DNA of 64,000 nucleotides from CAWDDA01 sp963813345. GTDB taxonomy: Bacteria > Acidobacteriota > Blastocatellia > RBC074. Each line of letters starts with the position of its first letter. The first letter of the stretch is position 1. The position numbers and the translations under genes were made by a program. Positions 50,626-59,912 of this stretch are shown here, piece by piece. The stretch lies in NCBI GenBank assembly GCA_963813345.1, contig CAWEYR010000011.1, positions 124,001 to 188,000 on the forward strand, written 5' to 3'. The notes under the pieces were generated by a model. The model did not search any database, was not told the origin of the DNA, and saw nothing but the letters and a program-made list of their open reading frames with translations.

Positions 50626-53523
50626 ATGCCTTCCATTGCTCCCGGAACCCGATTAGACCGCTATCAGATCATCTCGTTGCTCGGTGCAGGCGGCATGGGT
50701 GAAGTGTATCTGGCTCAGGATACGCGGCTTGGCCGAAAGGTCGCTCTAAAATTTCTACCGCTCAGGTTTACGCAGGACTCAGAGCGTTTAAGGCGGTTTG
50801 CCCAGGAAGCACAGGCAGCATCCGCACTCAACCACCCGAACATCATCACGATCTATGAAGTCGGCCGCTCCGACGATACCCATTTCATTGCTACTGAGTA
50901 CATCGAAGGGATCACGCTTCGACGGCGGCTGGCTCAGCGAAGGCTGACAACCGACGAAGCACTCGAGATTGCGATTCAAACAGCAAGTGCCCTTGTAGCT
51001 GCTCATTCTGCCGGGATTGTGCACCGCGACATCAAGCCTGAAAACATAATGGTCAGGCCCGACGGCTATGTAAAAATACTCGACTTCGGGCTGGCCAAAC
51101 TGACTGAGCGTTCCGATTCCACGGGCTATATCAGTCCAGCCCAAACCGGCTCGATCGCTGAGTTCCCGACAGCGGTTGATACGATAGATGAGACGATAAC
51201 CGACTCCGAGCACGAGGTCGACATACCACCCCCGCCTGCCCCTGCGCCTTCAGCGGCTGACGTCTACGAAACGACGCCCGTGCCCGCCAAACACGATACG
51301 ACTCCGGGCCTCGTCATGGGTACTGCGCAATATATGTCTCCTGAACATGCGCGAGGCCACAAAGTTGACGCCCGCACGGATATCTTCTCGCTGGGAACAG
51401 TGCTTTACGAAATGACTACGGGGGTTCATCCCTTTACGGGGACGACGCGGCGCGAAGTTGTCGCGGCGGTGCTTTATAACGACCCGCCGCCGGTCGCGCG
51501 CTACCGGGCCGATGTGCCCGAGCTTCTGGAATGGACGATCACCAAAGCGCTAACCAAAGATCGAGATGAGCGCTATCAGAGTTCAAGGGAGCTTCTGAAC
51601 GATCTTCGAAGGCTTCAACAGCGCCTGAGAACTGAGCGCGAAGTCGCGCGAACGAGGGGTCCCGGGACGGTCGCGCTTGGCGCAGGCCGTGAGACGGGCG
51701 AGCTTGCACTGACTGGAGAGCTGACCGGGCGCACCACATCAAAACTCTCCGGGTACCTGAGACGCCTCAGAGATCGCCCATCCTCCGCCGTGCTGATCAC
51801 AGGAGTGCTGATTGTGCTGGCAGGACTGCTCTACCTGCTGCACCTGAAATTGGCTGATCCGCCGGTTCCTTTCCGTTCCATGCGGGTTGCTCCCTTTACG
51901 ACTTCAGGAATTGCGACCCGTGCTGCGATTTCCCCCGATGGGAAATACGTGGTCTATGTCGAAACCGATCTCGGCAAGCAGAGCCTGTGGGTGCGCCAGG
52001 TAGCGGTGACAAGCAACGTGGTCGTCGTTGCGCCGGCAGAAGTCCTCTACCGGGGGCTGACGTTCTCGCACGATGGCAACTACATTTTCTACGTGGTGCA
52101 GGAGGGCAACAATCCGATTCAGGTGCTCTATCAAGTGCCGGTGCTTGGAGGGCAGCCGCGAAGAGTGACAACGAATGTTGACAGTCCAGTCACCTTCAAA
52201 CCCGACGGTACTCAGATGGCGTTCATTCGCCGCTCTCGAGGCACCGGCGAGGACTCACTGATCATCGCAGATGCCGACGGCTCGAACGAAAGGCGCGTAA
52301 CAACGCGACACGGCACTGACTTCTTTGGGATCGGAGGACCTGACTGGTCTCTCGATGGGACGACTATCGCGACGGCAGCGGGAAGCAATGCCGGCGGCCG
52401 TTACATGAACGTCGTTCTCATAGACGTCGAAACGGGTACGGAGAAGCCACTTTCGCCGCAACGTTGGGCCGGTGTCGGGCGCGTAAACTGGTTGCTGCGC
52501 GGGGGCCTGGTCGTAAGTGCTACGGAACCTGGTTCAACACTTGCGCAGGTGTGGTTTCTTCCCTTCCCTGCAGTCTCAGCACAGGCGCCGATTCGAATCA
52601 CGAATGATTTGAACGACTATCGCGACATGAGCGTGACCGATGATTCGCGAGCGCTTGTCGCCGTGCAAAGCGCCGCCCAGGTCAACGTCTGGCTTGCGCC
52701 GGCTGGAGACTCTTCGCGCGCACGCCGCATCACTTCCGGAATCGGGCAATACAACGGCGTTCGCGGTCTCGATTGGCTTAGCGCCGACCATCTGGTCTAC
52801 GTCTCCCGCATAAGTGGAAGTCAGGACATTTGGACGATGAAGACCGATGGGTCAAATCAGAAGCAGCTGACAATGCCTGAGACAGGCGCCGAAGTATATC
52901 CGGTGGCGTCACCAGATGGCCGCTCGATTGTTTTCGTCTCTCCTCGATCCGGCAATTCGAATCTCTACCGGATTGACCCGGACGGCGGGAATCTTCTTCA
53001 ACTGACAAGAGGGAGTGGCGAAGAATTTCCCGATATTTCGCCGGACGGCAAATGGGTGGTTTTCAACGATACCGGGTCAAGCAAGTTCACTTTGTGGCGA
53101 GTCCCAATCGAGGGTGGTCAGCCAGTTCAGCTCACTACAGAGCTTTCACAGTGGCCCGATGTTTCGCCGAATGGCAAATCAATTGGCTGCTGGTATCGCA
53201 GCGAGCCTTCCAGGCCATGGCAATTGGCGGTCATCCCTTTTGAGGGTGGTAAGGCGACAAAGATTCTCGATGTTCCAACCACAGCCAATCCTGCCATTCC
53301 GGCACGGTGGATGCCCGATGGCAGCGGGCTCTGTTACGTCGACGTCCGTGAGGGCATCTCGAACATCTGGGTCCAGCCGATCGATGGCTCTGCTCCTCGG
53401 CCGATTACTACCTTCCAGGGCGACCAGATCTTCTGGTTCACCTGGTCGCGCTCCGGCGATACGCTCGGCGTCTCGCGCGGAATGGTTGCCAGTGATGTTG
53501 TGCTCGTCACCGACGCGAGGTAG
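50626..53523 (+). CDS. Membrane Ser/Thr protein kinase with C-terminal PD40 propeller
   Basis: A 965-residue PknB-type kinase. The kinase domain has the glycine loop LGAGGMGEVYLA, VALKFLP (ATP lysine), IVHRDIKPENIM (catalytic loop), DFGLAK, and a GTAQYMSPEHARGH activation segment with an unusual acidic/proline insertion between DFGLAK and it. A single membrane helix (AVLITGVLIVLAGLLYLL) follows at about 390, then an extracytoplasmic TolB-like PD40 propeller (ISPDGKYVVYVE, FSHDGNYIFYV, SPDGRSIVFVSPRSG ...) that probably senses an envelope ligand. The ATG at 50626 is preferred to a TTG four codons upstream. It lies next to the SpoIIE cluster, possibly a second signalling arm. Confidence 0.88.
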   Translation: MPSIAPGTRLDRYQIISLLGAGGMGEVYLAQDTRLGRKVALKFLPLRFTQDSERLRRFAQEAQAASALNHPNIITIYEVGRSDDTHFIATEYIEGITLRRRLAQRRLTTDEALEIAIQTASALVAAHSAGIVHRDIKPENIMVRPDGYVKILDFGLAKLTERSDSTGYISPAQTGSIAEFPTAVDTIDETITDSEHEVDIPPPPAPAPSAADVYETTPVPAKHDTTPGLVMGTAQYMSPEHARGHKVDARTDIFSLGTVLYEMTTGVHPFTGTTRREVVAAVLYNDPPPVARYRADVPELLEWTITKALTKDRDERYQSSRELLNDLRRLQQRLRTEREVARTRGPGTVALGAGRETGELALTGELTGRTTSKLSGYLRRLRDRPSSAVLITGVLIVLAGLLYLLHLKLADPPVPFRSMRVAPFTTSGIATRAAISPDGKYVVYVETDLGKQSLWVRQVAVTSNVVVVAPAEVLYRGLTFSHDGNYIFYVVQEGNNPIQVLYQVPVLGGQPRRVTTNVDSPVTFKPDGTQMAFIRRSRGTGEDSLIIADADGSNERRVTTRHGTDFFGIGGPDWSLDGTTIATAAGSNAGGRYMNVVLIDVETGTEKPLSPQRWAGVGRVNWLLRGGLVVSATEPGSTLAQVWFLPFPAVSAQAPIRITNDLNDYRDMSVTDDSRALVAVQSAAQVNVWLAPAGDSSRARRITSGIGQYNGVRGLDWLSADHLVYVSRISGSQDIWTMKTDGSNQKQLTMPETGAEVYPVASPDGRSIVFVSPRSGNSNLYRIDPDGGNLLQLTRGSGEEFPDISPDGKWVVFNDTGSSKFTLWRVPIEGGQPVQLTTELSQWPDVSPNGKSIGCWYRSEPSRPWQLAVIPFEGGKATKILDVPTTANPAIPARWMPDGSGLCYVDVREGISNIWVQPIDGSAPRPITTFQGDQIFWFTWSRSGDTLGVSRGMVASDVVLVTDAR

Positions 53524-53623
53524 CAGAATCTTTTTGCCGGTTGTGCTAATCTAGTTGCCGTAGCCCCCGCCAATACGGCGTAACTGTACCTGCATCATCC
53601 GTATTATCCTGTTGGAGGTAACT

Positions 53624-54449
53624 GTGAGAATGCGTAGTTTCAGTCGCCTGTTACGCGCAATAGCGGTGCTCTCTGTCTTCGTCGGATTCGCCATAGCAGG
53701 CAGTTCGGCTCTCGCCGACACGATCAAGCTCAAGAACGGAAGTGTCATCAAAGGGCGAGTTGTCAGCTACAGCCAGGGCGAGTTCACCATCATTCTTGAT
53801 CTCGGTTCAGCGAGCAAGAAGTCGAGTTCGAGAATGATTATTGCCGCTGAGGATGTCGAGAGTATCGAATTCGACGCAACGGAGTCGGGTGGCTCCTCCT
53901 CACGGTCGTCTTCGGCGAGCGAAACGGCCGAACCCGAGCGACCTGCAGAGAAGACTGTGGATCGACCTGCAGAAAAGCCCGCTGAGAAACCTGAGGAAGT
54001 ATCAGAATCGAAACCTCGCGGAACAGCCGCGCCCCCTCCCGATCCTGAGCCTGAGCCCGCCTCGTCCAGTTCGACGCGGCCTTTCAGTTCTCGCCGAGAA
54101 AGATGTGCGAGTCGCCGCCGCCGCCGATTGGACAAGCAGCGACATCAGAGTCATGAAAGGTCAACGACTATTCGTAACTGCCGAGGGTGAGGTCGATCTC
54201 GGAAACGATAAAAAGTCGGGGCCGGCCGGCATTCCGGTGAGTGATACCCGGAAGCTGATGACAAATCGGCCAACCGGCTCACTGATCGCCGTCATTGGAG
54301 ACGACAACGACAACTTTATCTATATTGGCCGCTCGGCTGAGTTCACCGCGGCTCACAATGGCGTCCTCTTTCTCAGCATCAACGAAGGCGAATTGAAGGA
54401 CAACACCGGTTCCTACCGCGCCAAAGTCAAAGTCGTGGCTGCGAAGTAA
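53624..54449 (+). CDS. Exported protein with PA-IL-like (LecA) domain (one frameshift)
   Basis: About 275 codons. GTG at 53624 has GGAGG five bases upstream; signal peptide to about SALAD. After it comes a short beta domain (TIKLKNGSVIKGRVVSYS), a serine/glutamate/proline-rich linker (EPERPAEKTVDRPAEKPAEK), and a C-terminal PA-IL/LecA-like beta-sandwich (DWTSSDIRVMKGQRLFVTA ... FLSINEGELKDNTGSYRAKV). LecA-like folds bind galactose with calcium; the metal ligands are not certain here. One extra base in the linker (near 54060-54085) breaks the frame. It immediately follows the kinase and may be a partner or substrate in the periplasm. Confidence 0.75.
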
Positions 54450-54460
54450 GACTAAGTATT

Positions 54461-54551
54461 ATTTGGAGTGCGGCGGCTTGCGCCGCTTTAGTCTCCCGCT
54501 GAATGATCCGATCGCGACACTAAAGCGGCGCCAAGCCGCCGCACTCCAAAT
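54461..54551. repeat. Palindromic repeat family C between convergent genes
   Basis: Arms ATTTGGAGTGCGGCGGCTTG... (54461-54492) and ...GCGGCGCCAAGCCGCC-GCACTCCAAAT (54519-54551) pair almost completely. The element lies ten bases before the stop of the last oxidase gene and may end both converging transcripts. Confidence 0.9.
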
Positions 54552-54560
54552 GGAGCTGCT

Positions 54561-54872
54561 TCACAGCCCGGGCTGTGGCCAGCCAGAACGCGTCAGATAG
54601 TCCGACATCGTAAACGCAAGCAGGATCACCAGCCAGAAGACCCCGGCGATAACAATTACCTGTGTCAGTTTTGAGCTGTACTTGACGTGCATGAAGAAAA
54701 GGACTACGAGTGTAGCCTTGATGACTGCAATCGTGAGGGCGACCACGGCGTTCAGCGGGCCCCAGTACTTGGCGAGATCAAAATAGGCTACAAACACGGT
54801 GATCGCCGTGAAAACCATCAGGGCCAGGAAGACCATGATGTAGATTCGTACAGGTACGATATGTTCTGACAT
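54561..54872 (-). CDS. ctaF: Cytochrome c oxidase subunit IV-like protein
   Basis: A 103-residue membrane protein with three helices (YIMVFLALMVFTAITVFVAYF, a central segment with VALTIAVIKATLVVLFFMHVKYS, and VIVIAGVFWLVILLAF). The VIKATLVVLFFMHVKYS part is characteristic of the prokaryotic COX4 family, a small subunit of caa3-type oxidases. Last gene of the operon, followed by palindrome 54461-54551. Structural or stabilising role. Confidence 0.85.
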   Translation of the reverse strand: MSEHIVPVRIYIMVFLALMVFTAITVFVAYFDLAKYWGPLNAVVALTIAVIKATLVVLFFMHVKYSSKLTQVIVIAGVFWLVILLAFTMSDYLTRSGWPQPGL

Positions 54873-54882
54873 ACAGCCTCAG

Positions 54883-55605
54883 CTAATGAGTTCCGAGGTG
54901 AAATCCCAGCAGATATAGCAGCGGGAAAAGGAAAATCCAGACGATATCAACAAAGTGCCAGTAGAGGCCGCCCAGTTCGACCGGCGCGTGGTACTCGGGT
55001 GAATACTTTCCTCTCCACGCAAAGAAGATGAGAACGATCAACATTCCAGCGCCCACAATCATGTGCAACGCATGGAGCCCGGTCATCGCAAAATAGAGCC
55101 AGAGGAAAGTACGCGCCTGCGATGCAAGCGAAGGATCGTGACCAGGCTCGTGCCCCCAATCGAAGAACCCGACGGCTGGAAAGAGGTGATGGTCAAACTT
55201 GCTTTGATACTCGATTACCTTGACGCCAAGGAAGACCAATCCCAGAATCAGCGTCACCACCAGGTACCAGATCAGTTTCTTTCGCTGGCCCGTCTGCGCT
55301 GAATAGACCCCCATCGCCATTGTCAGACTGCTCAGAATCAGGACCACGGTGTTCAATCCACCGAGCTTTACGTCAAGTGTATTGCTCGCCGCGGCAAATC
55401 CGTCGGGGTAGTTTGCCCTGTAAATAATGTAGGCAAGAAACAGCCCTCCGAAGAACATGATCTCAGTCAGCAGGAAGACCCACATCCCGATGGTCCCAGC
55501 CTCACGCTGCTGCTCCATGTTCTCGAAATGGTGCTTGAGCGCAGGATGGTGATGCGGCTCGTGTGGCGCGTGTGGCGGATGTTTTATTGCGTGACTTTCA
55601 GCCAA
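54883..55605 (-). CDS. ctaE: Cytochrome c oxidase subunit III
   Basis: A 240-residue membrane protein with about five to six helices. It starts with a histidine-rich stretch (HPPHAPHEPHHHPALKHH), unusual for the family, then the subunit III sequence GMWVFLLTEIMFFGGLFLAY and GLHALHMIVGAGML. Subunit III helps proton delivery and protects the haem-copper centre. Separated by 53 bases from ctaD and 10 from the next gene. Confidence 0.88.
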   Translation of the reverse strand: MAESHAIKHPPHAPHEPHHHPALKHHFENMEQQREAGTIGMWVFLLTEIMFFGGLFLAYIIYRANYPDGFAAASNTLDVKLGGLNTVVLILSSLTMAMGVYSAQTGQRKKLIWYLVVTLILGLVFLGVKVIEYQSKFDHHLFPAVGFFDWGHEPGHDPSLASQARTFLWLYFAMTGLHALHMIVGAGMLIVLIFFAWRGKYSPEYHAPVELGGLYWHFVDIVWIFLFPLLYLLGFHLGTH

Positions 55606-55658
55606 AGTTATCTCCTGTCAAGATCGGAGCCTTGCCCGGGACCTTCCCATATCATTTC

Positions 55659-57320
55659 CTATGCTGGTTGTTCCTTTGCACTGGCGCGGGCCGCGGCTTT
55701 GATCTCCTCGATCTTGCCAAAGTCATATGGCTCCCAGGTAACCACGGGAGTCTTCTCGAAGTTCTCGGTGGGTGGAGGCGAGTCGGTCATCCATTCGAGA
55801 CCCGAAGCTGGCCACGGATTCCACGCCGCCTTCTTGCCATATCGCATCGACCACGTGAGGTAGATCATCGGCAGAATGTATCCGACACCGAGCACTGTTG
55901 CACCGGCTGTCGACATGACATTCAACACCTGCCACAAGGCATCCTCAGGATACGCGTGATAACGTCGCGGCATCCCAAGATAGCCAAGGATGAACTGCGG
56001 GAAGAATGTCAGATTGAAACCGACAAAAACAAAGAGAGCTGAAAGTCTTCCCCAACCCTCGGGATACATGCGGCCGCTGATCTTTGGCCACCAGTAATGC
56101 AAACCTCCAAGGTATCCCATGAGCGCGCCCCCAACCATGATGTAATGGAAGTGAGCCACTACGAAATATGTATCGTGGAGGTGTATGTCGAGCCCGAGAG
56201 CCGCAAGGAAGAATCCCGTCATTCCCCCGATCACAAACAGACCGAGATAACCGAAGGCATAGAGCATCGGGGTCTCGTAAGACATCGAGCCCTTGTACAG
56301 CGTCGCAGTCCAGTTGAATACCTTGATTGCCGAAGGAATTCCTACAACGTAACTCAGAACGGAAAACACCAGGCCGGCATAGACCGACTGGCTCGTTGTG
56401 AAGAGGTGGTGACCCCACACAAGAAATCCGAAAACGGCGATCGCGACGCTCGAGAACGCGATGAACTTGTAGCCGTAGATCTTCTTACGTGTCATGTTCG
56501 CGATCAGCTCGCTGATCACTCCCATCGACGGAAGAATCATGATGTAGACGGCCGGGTGCGAGTAAAACCAGAAGAGATGCTGGAAGAGCACCGGGTCGCC
56601 ACCCATCCTCGAATCGAAAATCCCTATCTTGAATGCTCGCTCGACTCCGAGTGCGAGCAGAGTCACCGCGATCACGGGCGTACCAAGAATCTGAACAATA
56701 GCAGTCGAATAGTGCGCCCATATAAAGAGCGGCAGCCGGAACCACGTGAGTCCGGGCGCGCGCATGGTGTGTATCGTCACAATGAAATTGAGACCTGTCA
56801 GGATCGACGAGAACCCGGCAATGAAAATCCCCAGCGCAGCCGCCATGACCTGGCCATTCGAGTAGATCGAGCTATACGGAGGATAAAACGTCCATCCCGT
56901 GTCAATCCCTCCAGCGACGGCGGCATAGCAGACGAAGATCGCGCCGATATTCAGCAGATACCAGCTCAGAAGATTTATTCTCGGGAAGGCGACATCCTTT
57001 GCCCCGATCATAAGTGGAATAAGAAAGTTGCCGAGAGTCGCCGGAATCGACGGCAGGAGGACGAAGAACACCATGAACACGCCGTGCATGGTGAACATCT
57101 TGTTGTATGTATCCGCCTGGAGTAGATCGCCCTGCGGCGTCAGTAATTCGAGTCGAACTGCCCCCGCGTACGCGCCGCCGAGGAAAAAGAAGAACGTGAT
57201 CGAAATCAGGTAAAGGATTCCGATGCGTTTATGATCGAAGGTTAATAGCCACGATTTCCAGCCGTAGTCATTATTCAGATAATGAACTCGTGGCTCCGAT
57301 GAAACTCGAATCTCTTCCAT
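55659..57320 (-). CDS. ctaD: Cytochrome c oxidase subunit I (A2 type)
   Basis: A 553-residue haem-copper oxidase catalytic subunit with 12 helices. MFTMHGVFMVFFVLLPS and the two-histidine VWGHHLFTT and HFHYIMVGG supply haem and copper-B ligands. In the cross-linked-histidine region it has WFYSHPAVYIMILP; the glutamate of HPEVY in A1 enzymes is absent and YSHPAVY is present, which marks an A2-type oxidase such as that of Rhodothermus. It reduces oxygen to water and pumps protons at the cytoplasmic membrane. Confidence 0.93.
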   Translation of the reverse strand: MEEIRVSSEPRVHYLNNDYGWKSWLLTFDHKRIGILYLISITFFFFLGGAYAGAVRLELLTPQGDLLQADTYNKMFTMHGVFMVFFVLLPSIPATLGNFLIPLMIGAKDVAFPRINLLSWYLLNIGAIFVCYAAVAGGIDTGWTFYPPYSSIYSNGQVMAAALGIFIAGFSSILTGLNFIVTIHTMRAPGLTWFRLPLFIWAHYSTAIVQILGTPVIAVTLLALGVERAFKIGIFDSRMGGDPVLFQHLFWFYSHPAVYIMILPSMGVISELIANMTRKKIYGYKFIAFSSVAIAVFGFLVWGHHLFTTSQSVYAGLVFSVLSYVVGIPSAIKVFNWTATLYKGSMSYETPMLYAFGYLGLFVIGGMTGFFLAALGLDIHLHDTYFVVAHFHYIMVGGALMGYLGGLHYWWPKISGRMYPEGWGRLSALFVFVGFNLTFFPQFILGYLGMPRRYHAYPEDALWQVLNVMSTAGATVLGVGYILPMIYLTWSMRYGKKAAWNPWPASGLEWMTDSPPPTENFEKTPVVTWEPYDFGKIEEIKAAARASAKEQPA

Positions 57321-57332
57321 AATTGCTCTCTG

Positions 57333-59282
57333 TTATTGAGTCCTCGCCTGGCCGGGCTGATTGCGCGGTGCCGCAGGCGGAGCAGATGGCGCAGCCGGTG
57401 CAGCCGGTGCAGGAGTCGGACTTGCTGCAGCAGGCGCAGCCGCACCTGACGCCCCGGCCTGTCTTCCTTGCGGCCCGATCGACTTGATATAGGCGATCAA
57501 CTGCAAAATACTTTCCTCACTCACCTGACCCTGAAACGTCGGCATTACCGGCTCGTAACCCTTCACAACCTTTGCAAGCGGGGTGAGGATCGATTCGCGT
57601 ATGTATGCCTCGTCAATAGTGACTTTCTGGCCTGTCGCCAGTTCAACCTCGTGCCCAAACACACCTTCGAGTGCCGGACCTCTCCCCTGTCCATCCGCCT
57701 TGTGGCACGTGTTGCACGCGAGACTCGTAAAAAGTTTCTGTCCTGCCTGCACGGGTGAACCCGTAGTCTCGCCGCCACTGAGCCACGCCTGGTAGGCCGC
57801 CGGATCGAGCACAGTCACTTTGCCTATCATTCCAGAGTGATACGAACCGCAGTATTCGGCACAAAACAGATGATAGACGCCCGCTTTGGTTGGCTCGAAC
57901 CAGATGTGCGTGTAGCGTCCGGGCACGACGTCCGCTTTCGTTCTGAAAGCGGGTATGAAGTACGCGTGGAGCACATCCTCGCTTGTCATCGTCAGCTTGA
58001 CTCGCCGTCCGAGCGGCACATGGAGCGCATTGATTTCGCGCTGACCATCGGGATGCTGCGCGCGCCACATCCATTGCTTGCCGGTGACGAATATCTCGAG
58101 CGCTTCCTTCGGCGGACGATAAAGCTTGAAATAGATGCTCGCAGCCCAGACGAAGATTCCGAGGGTGATAAATAACGGAATCACAATCCAGGTAATCTCG
58201 AGAAACTTCGATTCATGAATTTCAGGCGGAACCTCACCAGCTGAGCGCCGGCGGTATTTGATCGCAAACCAGAACTCGAGCGCGGCTATGCCAAGCGAGA
58301 TCACCAGCGTCATTGCCACCAGGACCAGGTAAAGCGCGTCAACTTCTGCTGCAAAACTCGAAGCCTGCTCCGGCATCAACGGAAGCTCAATCAGCCCAAC
58401 CGGCACGAACGCGTTGTGCATGTATCCCATCCTGGCGTTGCTTTTGTTCTTTCCTCGATAGATCAGGAACATCGCTCCCATGGCAAGCAGCAAGAGCACC
58501 GCGCTCACCCGAATCACGTTCATGATTATCAGACCATATTGTCCAGTCGTCGGGTCGTAGTGATAACAGAGCAGCAGCACCTGATCAACAATCGATCCAA
58601 TCTTTCCCGCTGAAGCCTCGACAAGACCCAACCTCAGAAACCGCGGGGAGTATTCGACACCGTAGAAATAGCGCGACAAGCGGCCTTCCGGCGTGACCAC
58701 CATGATTCCGCTCGCATGAGCATACTGGTTCGTCTCCGCATCCCACGCATATCGGAATCCGATCGCCTTTGTCAGTGCCTTTATCGTCTCTTCATCAGAC
58801 GTAAGAAAATGCCATCCGTCGGCTGCCTTGGGCTTGCCATAACTCCGAATGTAGGTGTCCTTCTTCTTAGCCGCCAGCTCAGGCCCCTCGCGCGGATCGA
58901 AGCTGAAGGCGATCGCCGTAAAGTCGTCTCCAACCTCGAGCGACATTGCTCTGAGCGACATGACAAAACCGCTCAGTATCTGATTGCAAAGCTGAGGACA
59001 GTCGTAGAAAACCGGCAATAGCACAACCGGTTTCTTTCCAAAATACTCGCCAAGCTGCCGCTCCTGTCCTTGCTCGTCCCGGAACTTGAGATCAAGCGGG
59101 ATCTGCTCATTCAGTCGCTGCTCGATCCCGACTTCATCAAGAATCGCCGGCCTCTTGCTTGCTGGCGTCGATCGCGGTTGTGAACCTGATGGCGCGGACG
59201 GATAACTCGGCTGCGCCATCGCAGCGATGCTTAGAACCAGTAATTGAACGACCAGCGACGCGCCAGTCAGAAACCGCTTCAT
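57333..59282 (-). CDS. SCO1/SenC-CoxB-cytochrome c fusion
   Basis: A 649-residue three-part fusion. Residues 1-285: signal, then a SCO copper chaperone with C95 and C99 (YDCPQLCN) and H189, plus its own C-terminal helix. From about M288 (base 58421): cytochrome c oxidase subunit II with two helices and a full CuA site (H439, C474, E476, C478, H482, M485 in FCAEYCGSYHSGM). Residues about 505-610: class I cytochrome c with CNTCH (C523-H527) and a distal methionine in VMPTFQG. A proline/alanine tail ends the protein. The subunit II-cytochrome c fusion is normal for caa3; the SCO fusion is unusual, and the ATG at M288 could be a separate coxB start. It delivers electrons to CtaD. Confidence 0.87.
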   Translation of the reverse strand: MKRFLTGASLVVQLLVLSIAAMAQPSYPSAPSGSQPRSTPASKRPAILDEVGIEQRLNEQIPLDLKFRDEQGQERQLGEYFGKKPVVLLPVFYDCPQLCNQILSGFVMSLRAMSLEVGDDFTAIAFSFDPREGPELAAKKKDTYIRSYGKPKAADGWHFLTSDEETIKALTKAIGFRYAWDAETNQYAHASGIMVVTPEGRLSRYFYGVEYSPRFLRLGLVEASAGKIGSIVDQVLLLCYHYDPTTGQYGLIIMNVIRVSAVLLLLAMGAMFLIYRGKNKSNARMGYMHNAFVPVGLIELPLMPEQASSFAAEVDALYLVLVAMTLVISLGIAALEFWFAIKYRRRSAGEVPPEIHESKFLEITWIVIPLFITLGIFVWAASIYFKLYRPPKEALEIFVTGKQWMWRAQHPDGQREINALHVPLGRRVKLTMTSEDVLHAYFIPAFRTKADVVPGRYTHIWFEPTKAGVYHLFCAEYCGSYHSGMIGKVTVLDPAAYQAWLSGGETTGSPVQAGQKLFTSLACNTCHKADGQGRGPALEGVFGHEVELATGQKVTIDEAYIRESILTPLAKVVKGYEPVMPTFQGQVSEESILQLIAYIKSIGPQGRQAGASGAAAPAAASPTPAPAAPAAPSAPPAAPRNQPGQARTQ

Positions 59283-59285
59283 TGT

Positions 59286-59819
59286 TTAATGCCTCGTTAC
59301 AGGTGCTCCCTCAACTACTGGTTTGGCCGCAGGTGGTGCAGAACCCGGCGTTGTTGGAACGACGGCAGGACCGGTGGCAGATGCAATCCCGCGTTCAAGG
59401 ATGAGTTTCCGTGCCTGGTCGATCGGGATGCGCACGATGCCGGCCTCGCGATTGACCCACGCGTAGCTGTGAACCTTGGCGTTCTGTTCTTCGCGATACA
59501 GTTTCAGATCAACCTCAGGGAGTTCCTGACTTCCGGGCGCGCCCTGAAGACGCGGTCCTGGCGGGAGTCGCTGCGTCCCCGGCGGATTGACCCGCGACGC
59601 AGGTGGCAGCTCAAGTGACTGCTCGCGTTCCTCAAAGAAGTCCGACAAGAACTTCATCGCCACGAGAACAATGACTGTTCCCAGTACGAGAACTCCGATG
59701 TACTTCAGAAGCATCGAAGCGCTGACATCGCTCGTCTCATGCTTCGTGTCAGGGTTTGCAATATGCGAAACGTCGGGCGTCTCTTCGGGCTCAGAATGAT
59801 GTCTACCGTGGTCTGTCAT
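59286..59819 (-). CDS. Single-helix membrane protein in the act-cox operon
   Basis: A 177-residue protein with a polar, histidine-rich N-terminus, one predicted helix (LLKYIGVLVLGTVIVLVAMKFL), a glutamate/proline-rich linker and a conserved-looking EVDLKLYREEQNAKVHSYAW segment ahead of a proline-rich C-terminus. I recognise it as a recurrent small protein of acidobacterial act-cox operons, without a reliable family name. Three bases separate it from the SCO-CoxB fusion, and 93 bases from actF. Possible assembly or linker role between complex III and the oxidase. Confidence 0.65.
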   Translation of the reverse strand: MTDHGRHHSEPEETPDVSHIANPDTKHETSDVSASMLLKYIGVLVLGTVIVLVAMKFLSDFFEEREQSLELPPASRVNPPGTQRLPPGPRLQGAPGSQELPEVDLKLYREEQNAKVHSYAWVNREAGIVRIPIDQARKLILERGIASATGPAVVPTTPGSAPPAAKPVVEGAPVTRH

Positions 59820-59836
59820 ACGTTAGTCTTTATGTA

Positions 59837-59870
59837 AGAAGGTACGTTTTACTCGCCTTCAGGCGGATAT
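59837..59870. repeat. Degenerate half of palindromic family A
   Basis: AAGAAGGTACGTTTTACTCG followed by CCTTCAGGCGG matches the left arm of copies at 11467 and 27441; no clear right arm was found. It lies in the 93-base gap between actF and the small membrane protein gene. Confidence 0.6.
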
Positions 59871-59912
59871 CAGCTGCAACAGATGCGCTGAAGCGGTTGA
59901 ACGTCCGATAAC

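Noticed and set aside
56097..57125. 342-codon open frame opposite ctaD, and similar long frames opposite other genes (6081-7094, 62288-62983)
   Set aside because: They are antisense to well-conserved genes, have charged low-complexity translations and no family match; they result from codon bias of the sense strand.
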